44,991 bases of DNA from Thermoplasmata archaeon (GCA_021803655.1 JAJZLK010000041.1:1-44991); one strand, 5' to 3'; positions 34,621 through 43,993 are shown, counted from the stretch's first letter. Numbers and translations are program-made. The notes: generated from the letters alone by a model not told the origin.

Positions 34621-35247
34621 ATGCCGCTAAGCCCTCAGGAGATTGACAAAGTTTTCAGTGATCTTCTTTCCGCTATCAGGGTGGAAAAGAACTCAAAGAG
34701 GGTTAGGAAAATTGACGCGAGATTCTATGAGATGTTCAGGGAAGCGTATGCTACGCTTTCCCAGGAAGCAGAGAAACAGGCCTCCCAGGACATAGACAAG
34801 TACCTGCAGATTAAGGAGAGGATAAGGAAGTTTGAAACCGAATTCAGGACTTTCTTCCAGCTCAGGTTCAGCAAGATCTCCAGGCTTTCCGTCTACCAGA
34901 TAGACGAGGAAGACCTTGAAATGCTTACCGAATCTGAGAGAAAATACCTCAAGGAACTGAGGTCGAGGACACAGGACGAATTCATGATTCTCTCCAGGGG
35001 GGAGATTCCAAAACCAGCACTGGAAATAAGGGAGAAGGAGCCGGAAAAGATTGAGCTCCCAATGCAGAAGGCATCTGCCGAGAAGGAATCGTATGTTCTT
35101 GTCAGGATCGTCGGGGATCAGCCCCCCATTGCCCAGCCGGACCGGAACTACTACTTCAGGGATAACGACCTTGTTCACCTGAACAGGAAATTCGCGGACC
35201 TTCTTATAAAGAGAAAGAGTGCAATTGAAGCGAACATTCGAGCATGA
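34621..35247 (+). CDS. gins51: Archaeal GINS complex subunit (Gins51 type)
   Basis: The protein has 208 residues. A helical A domain (about 1-110, rich in charged heptads such as KYLQIKERIRKFETEF) is followed by a linker and a small beta-rich B domain (YVLVRIVGDQPPIAQPDRNY, then VHLNRKFADLL), the order found in the Gins51 class. GINS links the MCM helicase to polymerase and primase in the replication fork. TTTAATAC near 34591-34598 lies 26 nt before the ATG, predicting a leaderless mRNA. rnpB follows at once on the same strand. Confidence 0.82.
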   Translation: MPLSPQEIDKVFSDLLSAIRVEKNSKRVRKIDARFYEMFREAYATLSQEAEKQASQDIDKYLQIKERIRKFETEFRTFFQLRFSKISRLSVYQIDEEDLEMLTESERKYLKELRSRTQDEFMILSRGEIPKPALEIREKEPEKIELPMQKASAEKESYVLVRIVGDQPPIAQPDRNYYFRDNDLVHLNRKFADLLIKRKSAIEANIRA

Positions 35248-35278
35248 TAATATTATATTCGAATCAAAAATAGAGAGG

Positions 35279-35610
35279 GGATTGGGGCCAAAGCCTGAGG
35301 GCAACTTACGCTCGAAAGAGTGAGGAAAGTCCCCTCTCCACGGTCAGGTCCAGCCGTCGCAAGCCGGCATTCCGAGAGGGATGGTAAAGGAAAAAGAAAA
35401 TCACGGTTTCCGTTACGAGGGTGATTCGTAAAGATGACGCTGACGGAAGGGCCGATGGAAATCCTCCCTGGATGGAGAAAGTCTAAACGGGTCCCGTGAG
35501 GTGACCGCGAGGACCGGGTAAGACGAAGGCGTAAAGCCGTATAGTCCAATGTTGCCAGCCGCTTATGCGGTGAACAGAAAGGGGCTTACTACGGGCATTC
35601 GCCCCAATCA
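35279..35610 (+). ncRNA. rnpB: RNase P RNA, archaeal type A-like
   Basis: The ends pair as helix P1: ATTGGGGC at 35281-35288 with GCCCCAAT at 35601-35608. The conserved core elements are present: GAGGAAAGTCC near 35320 (CR-I) and ACAGAAAGGGGCTTACT near 35574 (CR-V). An AATATTATATTC box at 35250-35261 lies about 25 nt before the start. The length of about 330 nt is normal for archaea. It processes the 5' ends of tRNA precursors. Confidence 0.92.
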
Positions 35611-36090
35611 GATTTCACGGAATATATTCATGGTAATCGCACCCTTTAATTGCGACATTGTTTTTCCTGCATAACACACTCTGAAGTTGAGTCTAACGGA
35701 AAGAGTATGAAATTTTGCAAGGAGCCTGTTTGATAAGCGCCTTGAATAGTGCGCTCCTTAAAGTAAATTTGACGAACTAGCTTGTGGCGTCTGGAACGTT
35801 AATTGACTCTCGCGTTATCCTCCGTGAAACATTTTATATGAAACCTTTCCCCTTTCATAATGTGGAGTTACGATGGTGGCTCGACGTTACACAGAGCAGA
35901 TCTTTTCTAAAAGCTCAGGTCAATTTTAGAAGGGACACAAGCTATTCAGTATTCAACGACACTTACTCCGGCAACGGACAATCTCAAGGTTGGCGGGATA
36001 GTGGGCTGCTTTCTGTCCCGGTCTTTGTACTGCAATCGAACAATGATCTGATAGTCAACGGTGATTAGGTAGTGATCTAGCGAGGAATCT
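35611..36090. other. Intergenic region with two mutually exclusive hairpins
   Basis: No reliable gene is seen. AAGGAGC (35719-35725) can pair with GCTCCTT (35753-35759), while AGCGC (35736-35740) can pair with GCGCT (35751-35755); the right arms overlap, so only one can form. A TTTTATATG box lies near 35830. An open frame at 35784-36068 (94 codons) has no recognisable domain and no ribosome-binding site. Confidence 0.35.
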
Positions 36091-36720
36091 ATGACAGTTG
36101 CCCGTCAGGTTAGGAAATTTGTCTCTTCCGGGATCGGGAAGATGTTGATTGCCTTCGTGGTAATTCTGGTCGTAATCATTTCTTTAATAGAATATGAAAT
36201 TGTGAGCACACCACCATCAGACATACCACGATTCCAGATTTCTCCGCAACCGTTCGGAGGTATGGGATTCACTTACAATGGTACAGCATATCCCCATGTG
36301 GTTAACGAGAGTGCACCTGCCTTCTCTGTCACCTTCGACTTTATGCATGGTTCTGCACTTATTTTGGTACCCGGATATATCGAGGAAGACACGGCGGAAA
36401 TATCCGTTGTAGGTGAAAAGTGGGCCTCTCCTTACACATCTATGTCGTTCCAGTTGGTCAGCGCTTCACTGACAATTGGAAATTACACTACAGACTCTTA
36501 TCAACTTGGAGGAGGATACAACTCACCCCTGGGAATCTTATTTCAAATCGATTGTGCCAACGCACTTGAGTATAATCACCTCGGTTCCAAGTACGTGGCA
36601 ATATATAACGTGACTATTATTCCCACGCTGCACTATTATTTATTTCATTTCGCTCAAAACGAAATCACTTTCAGCTACCAGACAGAATATCCGTTATTCC
36701 TCATTCAAAATTCCCCCTAA
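36091..36720 (+). CDS. Predicted membrane-anchored or secreted protein of unknown function (209 aa)
   Basis: I do not recognise the family. A basic start (TVARQVRKFVSSGIGK) leads into one apolar helix (MLIAFVVILVVIISLI, about 18-34), a signal anchor, followed by an outside domain of about 170 residues rich in aromatic residues and beta strands. Several N-glycosylation sequons are present (NGT, NES, NYT, NVT), as in archaeal surface proteins. GAGG lies just upstream of the ATG. No neighbour suggests its task. It is likely an S-layer-side or substrate-binding protein. Confidence 0.6.
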   Translation: MTVARQVRKFVSSGIGKMLIAFVVILVVIISLIEYEIVSTPPSDIPRFQISPQPFGGMGFTYNGTAYPHVVNESAPAFSVTFDFMHGSALILVPGYIEEDTAEISVVGEKWASPYTSMSFQLVSASLTIGNYTTDSYQLGGGYNSPLGILFQIDCANALEYNHLGSKYVAIYNVTIIPTLHYYLFHFAQNEITFSYQTEYPLFLIQNSP

Positions 36721-37059
36721 ATTTTCACTCATCACATGAGTAAGACAAACCAAAACCACACGGTTCTTTTCTACAAGTCTTCACCTCAACTCGTCTCCGG
36801 GAGCAGACTCGCGGTTCCAATTTGCATATCTCCCTCGTAAGTTATTTGACAGAAAATCGGCCCTGGAGTACTTGCATCAAGACCGTTGTTTCATGCTATG
36901 ACCGCGACATTAATCCCAACGACGTGGGATAAGGTTTCCCTGCAATCACTCCCTCTTGTGAGTCATCAAGTATTTCCCAGGGAGTGTATAGTGATCAGGA
37001 ATAACGTTTGACATTCTCAGCCATGGAAAAAATACTAAACCACTTAAATATGGGTCACC
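36721..37059. other. Intergenic region with tandem inverted repeats
   Basis: No gene is seen in 339 bp. Two hairpins occur: ATCCCA/TGGGAT (36913-36918 and 36925-36930) and CACTCCCT/AGGGAGTG (36947-36954 and 36979-36986). AAAAATACTAAA (about 37026-37037) is a possible TATA box for the gene at 37060. Confidence 0.35.
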
Positions 37060-37251
37060 ATGAGCAAAAAAACATGCAACGTCCCCGACTGCGGTGAGGA
37101 TAGCTTCCAGACGGTACCGTCTGATCTTGCATCAAAAGTGTTCACTTTCACGGAAAAATCCACAACGGTACATCTCTGCAGGACTCATTACAAGGAATAC
37201 AAGAAAGGTACCAAGAAAGAGAGAGAACTCAAGAGGATGGACTGGAAATAG
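37060..37251 (+). CDS. Small zinc-finger-like protein (63 aa)
   Basis: The protein has 63 residues. A CNVPDCG knuckle near the N-terminus and a VHLCRTHY segment near residue 40 supply three Cys and one or two His, enough for a treble-clef-like zinc site. The C-terminal third is strongly basic (KEYKKGTKKERELKRMDWK), which suggests nucleic-acid or ribosome contact. The GT2 gene begins 3 nt after its stop, so the two are co-transcribed. I do not recognise a named family. Confidence 0.6.
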   Translation: MSKKTCNVPDCGEDSFQTVPSDLASKVFTFTEKSTTVHLCRTHYKEYKKGTKKERELKRMDWK

Positions 37252-37253
37252 CA

Positions 37254-38075
37254 ATGAGTGCTGACCAGATCGCCGGGGTCTCAATTGTAATCACGACATT
37301 TAACGAAGGTGATCATATTGCTGATCTGCTGGACAGCCTTGTGATACAGGAGCAGCCCATGGAGATTATCGTTGTTGATTCGATCAGCGACGACAACACC
37401 CTTGCTGTCCTGGAAGAATACGAATCAAAATTTCAGTTCGTCCGGCACGTAAGCAGGAAATGCTCCAGAGGGGAGGGCAGGAATATAGGAGTCAGGGAGG
37501 CAAAGTATCCGTATATTCTCTTCACCGATGGAGATGCCATCGTCAACGCCTTCTGGGTAAGCAGCGTCAAGGAGGTTTTTTCCAAAGGATACAGGGTTGT
37601 AGCAGGAAAGACTATCCACATAGGATATGGACCGTTCGAGAAACTCGGAAGGGTAGAACTGTATTTCAAGGATTATCCGGTAACTTCCCCATCAGTCAAC
37701 CTCGGATATGAGAGGGCCCTCTTCCTGAGGATCGGAGGCTTCGATCCAAGGTTCATTACTGCAGAGGACATCGACCTGAATATCAGGGCGGTTCTCAACG
37801 GAGGCAGGATAGCATACTGCAACAACTGCATAGTCTACCACAGGGCCAGGAGCACCGTGATCGGGTTCATAGAACAGGCGTTCTGGAACGGGTTCGGGAG
37901 GAAACAGCTAACGAATAAGCATAAGCACGTCTGGTCCCACTTCAAGGCTTCAGAGCTGTTCAGGCCCAGCGTGATCAACTTCTGGTACATTATCCGCGGG
38001 ATAACGGCACTGATTGGGTATATGACATGCAGGATATTTGGCGATGAATTCGTAAGACATTACACCAAGGACTGA
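37254..38075 (+). CDS. Family 2 glycosyltransferase
   Basis: The protein has 273 residues with a GT-A fold. SIVITTFNEGDHIADLLDSL is the opening strand and helix, VDSISDDNT the nucleotide-binding part, TDGDAIV the DxD-like metal site and AEDIDLNIRA the acidic catalytic ED. A possible membrane-associating segment lies at the C-terminus (NFWYIIRGITALIGYM). It transfers a sugar from a nucleotide sugar, likely to a lipid or a surface glycan. It is translated directly after the zinc protein gene. Confidence 0.85.
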   Translation: MSADQIAGVSIVITTFNEGDHIADLLDSLVIQEQPMEIIVVDSISDDNTLAVLEEYESKFQFVRHVSRKCSRGEGRNIGVREAKYPYILFTDGDAIVNAFWVSSVKEVFSKGYRVVAGKTIHIGYGPFEKLGRVELYFKDYPVTSPSVNLGYERALFLRIGGFDPRFITAEDIDLNIRAVLNGGRIAYCNNCIVYHRARSTVIGFIEQAFWNGFGRKQLTNKHKHVWSHFKASELFRPSVINFWYIIRGITALIGYMTCRIFGDEFVRHYTKD

Positions 38076-38120
38076 ACCGATCCGGAAAAGTATTTAATTG
38101 CAATGTCCTGAAGAATAACC

Positions 38121-39836
38121 ATGGGGAAAGACAGTTACTGGTCATCAAAATTATCGGAGATATCATCCGCGAGGAGCCGCGGCAATGAATCCTTTGAAAA
38201 GTGGTCACGGAGCACCCTGGAACCGTGGAACAGGGAGACAGGTTATAAGGAGAAGGAGTATGAAAACTCATCTGGAATACCGCTCCGACCTGTATACACC
38301 AGCCGGGACCTCCCGGAAAACTATGAGAAGGATCTTCTCGGAATGCCCGGAGAATACCCGTATACACGGGGAATCTACCCCAACATGTACCGGGGAAGAC
38401 ACTGGACCATGAGGATGTTTTCAGGCTTCGGAACCCCGGAAGATACAAACAGGAGACTGAAGTACCTGATTTCCCACGGTGAATCCGGGTTGAGCATCGC
38501 CTTTGACATGCCGACTCTCTACGGTTATGACTGCGATAACAGGAGAGCGGAAGGAGAGGTCGGGAAATGCGGCGTGAATGTTTCGTCTCTCAGGGACATG
38601 GAGGTTATCTTTGACGGCATAGACCTTTCAAAGGTCAGCACCTCCATGACAATAAATGCGCCGTCAATTGTGCTGCTCGCAATGTATCTTGCAGTGGCAA
38701 GGAAGCAGGGAGTTCCGTTCAGCAAGGTCTCCGGAACGGTGCAGGCAGACATCCTCAAGGAATACATCGCCCAGAAGGAATGGATGTACCCCCCGGAAGC
38801 ACATCTCCGGATTATCAGGGACATGATGGTCTACTGTACAGATAACGTTCCAAAATGGAACTACATAAGCATTTCCGGATACCACATAAGGGAAGCGGGA
38901 TCGTCGGCTGTACAGGAACTTGCCTTCACCCTGGCGGACGGATTCCACTATGTGGAGATGGGAAAGAAGGCAGGATTGAACGTTGACGACTTTGCCCCGA
39001 GGCTCTCGTTCTTCTTCAACTCATCCATCAACTTCTTCGAGGAGATAGCCAAGATGCGCGCAGCCCGAAGGATATGGGCTACGGTTCTGAAGGAGAAGTA
39101 TGGCGCAAAGAATCCAAAGTCTATGACCCTCAGGTTCCACACCCAGACCTCCGGGTATACCCTGACATGGCAGCAGCCGATCAATAACGTTGTTCGAACG
39201 TCGATAGAGGCCATGGCCGCTGTTCTGGGCGGAACGCAGAGTCTCCACACGAATTCCTATGACGAAGCCTGGGCTCTTCCGTCGGAGGATGCGGTCAAGG
39301 TTGCACTCAGGTCCCAGCAGATAATCGCAGAGGAGACCGGCATTCCTGACGTGATTGATCCCCTCGGTGGCTCTTACTATGTGGAATGGCTCACCAGCGA
39401 AATGGAAGAAAGGGCGTTCAGGTATTTCGATGAGATAGAGAAGGTCGGCGGAATCCTGGAGGCAATAAAGAAGGGTTATGTGCAGAAGGAAATCGCGATC
39501 ACCTCTTACAGAAGACAGACAAGGATCGAGGAGGGAAGAGAAGTCATGGTGGGGGTGAACAAGTACGTCGAGAAGGACGAGAAACCCATAAGGATCCTGA
39601 GGATCAGCAGGAAAGCCCAGAAGGCGCAGACCGAAAGACTCAGGACAGTAAAGGAATCAAGGGATGAGGCGAAGGTCAGGGCCTCCCTCGAAAAACTGGA
39701 ACAGGCAATGATGGATGATTCCGTCAACCTTATGCCTTACGTAATCGATGCCGTAGAATCCTACTGTACACTTGAAGAGATAAGCAACATAGGGAGGAAA
39801 GTATTTGGCGGATGGAAAGAACCAGTCATTGTTTAA
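38121..39836 (+). CDS. Methylmalonyl-CoA mutase, catalytic large subunit
   Basis: The protein has 571 residues, corresponding to the barrel part of the mutase without the B12-binding domain. Typical segments are GESGLSIAFDMPTLYGYD, the TSGYTLTWQQPINN and LGGTQSLHTNSYDEAWALP stretches, and IDPLGGSYYVE. It converts methylmalonyl-CoA to succinyl-CoA by a radical route, with adenosylcobalamin held by the small subunit encoded next. TATTTAATTG at 38091-38100 lies 26 nt before the ATG, so the mRNA is probably leaderless. The operon continues with the B12-binding subunit and MeaB. Confidence 0.93.
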   Translation: MGKDSYWSSKLSEISSARSRGNESFEKWSRSTLEPWNRETGYKEKEYENSSGIPLRPVYTSRDLPENYEKDLLGMPGEYPYTRGIYPNMYRGRHWTMRMFSGFGTPEDTNRRLKYLISHGESGLSIAFDMPTLYGYDCDNRRAEGEVGKCGVNVSSLRDMEVIFDGIDLSKVSTSMTINAPSIVLLAMYLAVARKQGVPFSKVSGTVQADILKEYIAQKEWMYPPEAHLRIIRDMMVYCTDNVPKWNYISISGYHIREAGSSAVQELAFTLADGFHYVEMGKKAGLNVDDFAPRLSFFFNSSINFFEEIAKMRAARRIWATVLKEKYGAKNPKSMTLRFHTQTSGYTLTWQQPINNVVRTSIEAMAAVLGGTQSLHTNSYDEAWALPSEDAVKVALRSQQIIAEETGIPDVIDPLGGSYYVEWLTSEMEERAFRYFDEIEKVGGILEAIKKGYVQKEIAITSYRRQTRIEEGREVMVGVNKYVEKDEKPIRILRISRKAQKAQTERLRTVKESRDEAKVRASLEKLEQAMMDDSVNLMPYVIDAVESYCTLEEISNIGRKVFGGWKEPVIV

Positions 39837-40257
39837 GGACAAACCGGTCAAGGTCCTGCTTGCCAAGCCCGGCATAGACGGACATGACCGTGGAATGTTC
39901 GTGCTTGCCAGGGCATTCAGGGACGCGGGAATGGACGTGCTGTACGCCGGCCTGCTTCCCACGCCGGAAGAAGTGGTCGATACTGCCGTGAACGAGGATG
40001 TGGACGTGATTGCGCTCAGCCTCCTCAATGGGGCCCACATGGTCGTGTTCAAGAAAGTAGCGGACCTGATGAAGAAGAGAGGGATAACAGACATAGCGGT
40101 AGTTGGCGGAGGAACCATACCGGATTCTGACAAGCCGAAGCTGGAGAAGATCGGCGTATCCGGAAACTATGGCCCTGGAACCCGGCTCTCCATCATCATA
40201 GATCACGTGAGGGAGAGAGCTGCCGAGGCGAGGAAGAAGAAGATGGGGAGTGAGTAG
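39805..40257 (+). CDS. Methylmalonyl-CoA mutase, cobalamin-binding small subunit
   Basis: The protein has 150 residues. The lower-ligand motif DxHxxG is present as GIDGHDRG (23-30), followed by SLLNGAH and GGGTIPD, the other cobalamin contacts of the Rossmann-like domain. It joins the large subunit to form the active enzyme. The TTG start at 39805 lies 7 nt after GGAGG and overlaps the large-subunit gene by 32 bp, so the two are translated in step. The next frame, MeaB, begins right at its stop. Confidence 0.93.
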   Translation: MADGKNQSLFKDKPVKVLLAKPGIDGHDRGMFVLARAFRDAGMDVLYAGLLPTPEEVVDTAVNEDVDVIALSLLNGAHMVVFKKVADLMKKRGITDIAVVGGGTIPDSDKPKLEKIGVSGNYGPGTRLSIIIDHVRERAAEARKKKMGSE

Positions 40258-40265
40258 TCACGGAC

Positions 40266-41228
40266 ATTGAGTCCCTGAAGGCCGGTATTCTGAGGGGAGA
40301 GCAGATCCCGATCTCAAGAGCCATTTCAGTTGTGGAAAATGACCTCTATTCTGACAGGGCGCTTGACCTGCTGAAAGGCATCTATCCTTCAACAGGACAT
40401 GCACATGTTGTAGGGATAACCGGTCCGCCAGGCGTTGGAAAGAGCACGCTCATCGGTTCCATAGTTCCCCTCCTAATGGAGGAGGGAAAGAAGGTTGCCG
40501 TGATCGCGATTGATGCATCCAGCCCATTCTCAAAGGGATCGATTCTCGGGAACAGGATCAGGATGCAGGAAAGTCTGACAAAACACAGCGTTTACATGAG
40601 GAGCCTCTCAACCAGGGGACTCAACGGAGGACTTTCCTTCTCGGCCCTTGGAACAGTAAAGATTCTTGATGCGGCCGGATACGACACAATTATCCTGGAG
40701 ACTGTCGGAGCAGGGCAATCAGATCTGGACATAATGCGACTTGCAGGAACTGTCACGGTCATTCTTGCTCCCGGACTGGGCGATGAGATACAGGCCATCA
40801 AGGCCGGACTCATGGAGATTGCCCACATCTTTGCAGTCAATAAGTCAGACAGGGACGGTGCATTCCAGGCTATCAAGGATGTCCAGGACATCCTGATGAC
40901 CTCCATGCAGGGAGACTGGAAGATCCCGGTCGTCGGAACCAGCACTGTTACGGGAGAGGGGCTCAGGGAACTGGTGGCGCAGATGGAAAGGCATGCCTCA
41001 TTTGTGCCTTCAGTAAAGGATCGGGGATCCGTCCTGAAAAACGAGCTCAGCCTCATAGTTGAAAGTGAGCTCATGAAGATGTTCTACCGCAGCATGGAGA
41101 ATGACAGGGGAGTTACCGACATCGTTGGAGAGGTTTCCGACGGAAGCATGGACCCCTTCACGGGATCGAGGAGAATCATCTCTGCAATTTCTGAGAAGAT
41201 CAACTCCTCCGCAACTACGCTCCCCTGA
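40266..41228 (+). CDS. meaB: MeaB-like G-protein chaperone of methylmalonyl-CoA mutase (non-standard start)
   Basis: The protein has about 320 residues. The P-loop GITGPPGVGKST, AIDASSPFSKGSILGNRIRM and the NKSD guanine motif identify the MeaB/ArgK family, GTPases that load and protect the cobalamin of the mutase. The first ATG/GTG/TTG in frame is the GTG at 40332. However, the frame from the preceding stop at 40251 encodes DIESLKAGILRGE and ISRAISVVEND, which match the conserved N-terminal helices of the family. Translation must therefore begin near 40257-40266 at GTC, ACG or ATT, or the sequence has an error. I give ATT 40266 as the start, with low certainty about the codon. Confidence 0.85.
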   Translation: MESLKAGILRGEQIPISRAISVVENDLYSDRALDLLKGIYPSTGHAHVVGITGPPGVGKSTLIGSIVPLLMEEGKKVAVIAIDASSPFSKGSILGNRIRMQESLTKHSVYMRSLSTRGLNGGLSFSALGTVKILDAAGYDTIILETVGAGQSDLDIMRLAGTVTVILAPGLGDEIQAIKAGLMEIAHIFAVNKSDRDGAFQAIKDVQDILMTSMQGDWKIPVVGTSTVTGEGLRELVAQMERHASFVPSVKDRGSVLKNELSLIVESELMKMFYRSMENDRGVTDIVGEVSDGSMDPFTGSRRIISAISEKINSSATTLP

Positions 41229-41326
41229 GGTGGCGGCTGCTGATGCCTCCGCCCGACTCCGGAGTTCTACAGTCAGCATATCCATGCTAAGCACACCTCA
41301 AATGGACTTGATAACCAGGCCGGCCA

Positions 41327-43993
41327 TCATTCCAGCGCTGCCTGAGCCGCGGAGAGCCTCGCTACAGGGATCCTGAAAGGAGAAGCGGATACGTAGTCAA
41401 GCCCTATGCGATGACAGAACTTGATGGTCTCAGGATCTCCTCCCTGTTCACCGCATATTCCGACACTGAGGTCCTTGCGCGTTGATCGACCCTTCTCCAC
41501 GGCCATCTTCATCAGTTCACCCACTCCTTCCTGATCAACCGATGAAAACGGGTCCTCGGTAAGGATGCCGTTCTCTATGTAGCTTGCAAGGAACTTCCCC
41601 TCTGCATCGTCCCTGCTGTAGCCGAACGTCATCTGAGTCAGATCGTTTGTTCCGAATGAGAAGAAGTCCGCGTATCTGGCCACTCCGTCTGCCGTAATGC
41701 ATGCCCTTGGTATCTCGATCATTGTACCGAACTCATACTTGACCTCTGTCTTTCCCATGGCTTCCCTTGCCACCGGTTCAAGCCTCTCTCTCAGGACCCT
41801 GAGTTCGTTTGTGTGCCCGATCAAAGGTATCATTATTTCAGGGAAGATCTCCTTGCCTTCCTCCTTCACCCTGACTGCCGCCTCGATAATGGCCCTGACC
41901 TGCATCTCATATATTTCCGGATACACAATACCAACCCTGCAGCCCCTGAATCCAAGCATGGGGTTGAATTCCTGCATGTCCCTGACCACGGTGAGTAGCT
42001 TCTGGAGCTCGGTCCTCTTCTCCTCCTCAGCGCTGCTCAGTTTCTTTCCGGATGCCTCGGTCTTCTCGATTCCATGAATCTGCGTGATAATCTCCTCCTT
42101 GTCAGGAAGGAATTCGTGGAGCGGCGGATCCAGTAACCTTATGATCACCGGGAATCCCTCCATTGTCCTGAAGAATTCCACGAAGTCGTTGACCTGCATC
42201 GGCTTCAGCTTTTCCAGCTGTGTTCTCCTCTGTTGTGGAGTTTCGCTCATGATCATGGCACGGACGATCCTGATCCTCTCCGATCCGAGGAACATTCTCT
42301 CCGTACGGGCCAGCCCGATTCCCCTTGCGCCGTTCTTCCTGGCAAGGATTGCTTCTTCAGGCGTGTTGGCATTTGCACGTATCCCTAGTTTCCTGAATTC
42401 GTCCGCCCATGAGAGCAGGAGCTCTGTCTCTTTCGATGCCTGGGAGGATTCCATGGGAACTTCTCCTTCATAGAATTCGCCGGAAGTGCCGTCAATTGTC
42501 AGGATATCGCCTTCGCGGTATACCTTGCCGTTGATGGTGAGCGACCCTTTTATCGGATCCACAGAGATCGCTTCTGCCCCAACCACGGCCGGTTTCCCCA
42601 TCGACCTGGCAACAACTGCGGCGTGGCTGGTCATGCCTCCTTTCTGGGTGAGGAAACCTCTTGAAGCGGCCATTCCTCTCACATCATCCGCCGTGGTCTC
42701 CGGTCTCACAAGTATCAGGCGCTTCTTCTCCTTTGCAAGATCGATCGCCCTCTGCGAGGAGAAAACAATGCTTCCCACTGCTGCGCCCGGGGATGCTGCA
42801 AGCCCCTTTCCAACCGGCGTCATTCCATGGGTTTTCCTCACCTGAGGATAGAGAGTGATACTCAGCGTCTCTGGAGTGATCCTCATGATCGCCTCCTCCT
42901 TCTTTATCAGTCCCTCCCTCACCAGGTCGACGGCTATCTTGATCGCAGCGCTGGCGGTTCTCTTTCCCACCCTTGTCTGGAGCATGTAGAGCTTTCCCTT
43001 TTCAACCGTGAACTCTATGTCCATCATGTCACGATAGTGCGCCTCAAGAGCGTTCACCGCCTTTATCAGGGACTCGTAAGCGCCGGGAAGTTCGTGCTTC
43101 ATGTCGTCAATCGATCTTGGCGTCCTGGCACCGGAGACCACGTCTTCTCCCTGTGCGTTGATGAGATATTCAGCGAAAAGTTTCTTCTCTCCCGTATTCG
43201 GGTCCCGGGTGAATGCCACTCCTGTGGCAGAATCATTCCCCATGTTTCCAAAGATCATGGAGACAACGTTAACTGCGGTTCCCGCAATACTGGACAGTTT
43301 GTTGATTTCCCTGTATGCCACAGCCCTGTCAGAATTCCATGACCTGAAAACTGCCTCCATGGCCATGACCAGCTGTTTCTGGGGGTCCTCCGGGAAATCC
43401 TTCCCGTTCTTCCTGTAAACTCCCTTGAATTTCTCCACAAGTGCCTGAAGGTCGGTGGTGTCCATTTCCGTATCAAATCTATAGCCTTTGCCTTTCTTGG
43501 CAGATTCAATCTCCGCCTCGAATTCTTCACGTTTTATGCCCAGTACCACGGATCCAAACATCTGGATCAGCCTGCGGTATGAATCCCATGCGAATCTGGG
43601 GTTTGAAGTCATGTGTGAGAGCCCACTGACTGTCTTGTCGTTAAGTCCCACATTGAGGATCGTGTCCATCATCCCGGGCATACTTACCGGTGCTCCCGAT
43701 CTCACAGATACCAGGAGCGGGTTATCTGTGCTGCCAAATTTCTTTCCCGCCTGTTTCTCGATGACACGGAGTGCGTCCAGTGCCTGCTGCAGCATCCCGT
43801 CCGGAAACTTTGATGTCTTCAGGAAGTCCCTGCAGGCCTCCGTGGTTATTGTGAAGCCGGGCGGAACCTCCAGCCCTATCTTCTTCATCTCCGACAGGCC
43901 GGCGCCCTTACCGCCGAGCAGGTCAACCATTTCCCGTGATCCTTCCTCAAAAAGGTAGACGTACTTCTTGCCGTTCACGTTGCATGATAACAA
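41327..43993 (-). CDS. ppdK: Pyruvate, phosphate dikinase
   Basis: The protein has 888 residues, full length. The N-terminal ATP-grasp part has GGKGAGLSEM and SVRSGAPVSMPGMMDTILN. The swivelling phosphohistidine domain has GGMTSHAAVVARSMGKPAVVG with the catalytic His. The PEP domain has GARGIGLARTERMF, SFGTNDLTQMTFGYSRDDA and GICGEQGGDP with the catalytic Cys. It interconverts pyruvate and PEP using ATP and phosphate, giving PEP for gluconeogenesis. It converges with MeaB, with about 100 bp between stops. The PEP product is also the substrate of the ComA-like enzyme. Confidence 0.95.
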   Translation of the reverse strand: MLSCNVNGKKYVYLFEEGSREMVDLLGGKGAGLSEMKKIGLEVPPGFTITTEACRDFLKTSKFPDGMLQQALDALRVIEKQAGKKFGSTDNPLLVSVRSGAPVSMPGMMDTILNVGLNDKTVSGLSHMTSNPRFAWDSYRRLIQMFGSVVLGIKREEFEAEIESAKKGKGYRFDTEMDTTDLQALVEKFKGVYRKNGKDFPEDPQKQLVMAMEAVFRSWNSDRAVAYREINKLSSIAGTAVNVVSMIFGNMGNDSATGVAFTRDPNTGEKKLFAEYLINAQGEDVVSGARTPRSIDDMKHELPGAYESLIKAVNALEAHYRDMMDIEFTVEKGKLYMLQTRVGKRTASAAIKIAVDLVREGLIKKEEAIMRITPETLSITLYPQVRKTHGMTPVGKGLAASPGAAVGSIVFSSQRAIDLAKEKKRLILVRPETTADDVRGMAASRGFLTQKGGMTSHAAVVARSMGKPAVVGAEAISVDPIKGSLTINGKVYREGDILTIDGTSGEFYEGEVPMESSQASKETELLLSWADEFRKLGIRANANTPEEAILARKNGARGIGLARTERMFLGSERIRIVRAMIMSETPQQRRTQLEKLKPMQVNDFVEFFRTMEGFPVIIRLLDPPLHEFLPDKEEIITQIHGIEKTEASGKKLSSAEEEKRTELQKLLTVVRDMQEFNPMLGFRGCRVGIVYPEIYEMQVRAIIEAAVRVKEEGKEIFPEIMIPLIGHTNELRVLRERLEPVAREAMGKTEVKYEFGTMIEIPRACITADGVARYADFFSFGTNDLTQMTFGYSRDDAEGKFLASYIENGILTEDPFSSVDQEGVGELMKMAVEKGRSTRKDLSVGICGEQGGDPETIKFCHRIGLDYVSASPFRIPVARLSAAQAALE

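Noticed and set aside
35784-36068. Possible 94-codon gene
   Set aside because: It has no ribosome-binding site and no domain, its start lies before the only TATA-like box (about 35830), and its composition is irregular. I kept it only as part of the intergenic note.
43488-43958. 156-codon open frame on the plus strand
   Set aside because: Antisense to ppdK with Ser/Pro-rich composition; no support as a gene.
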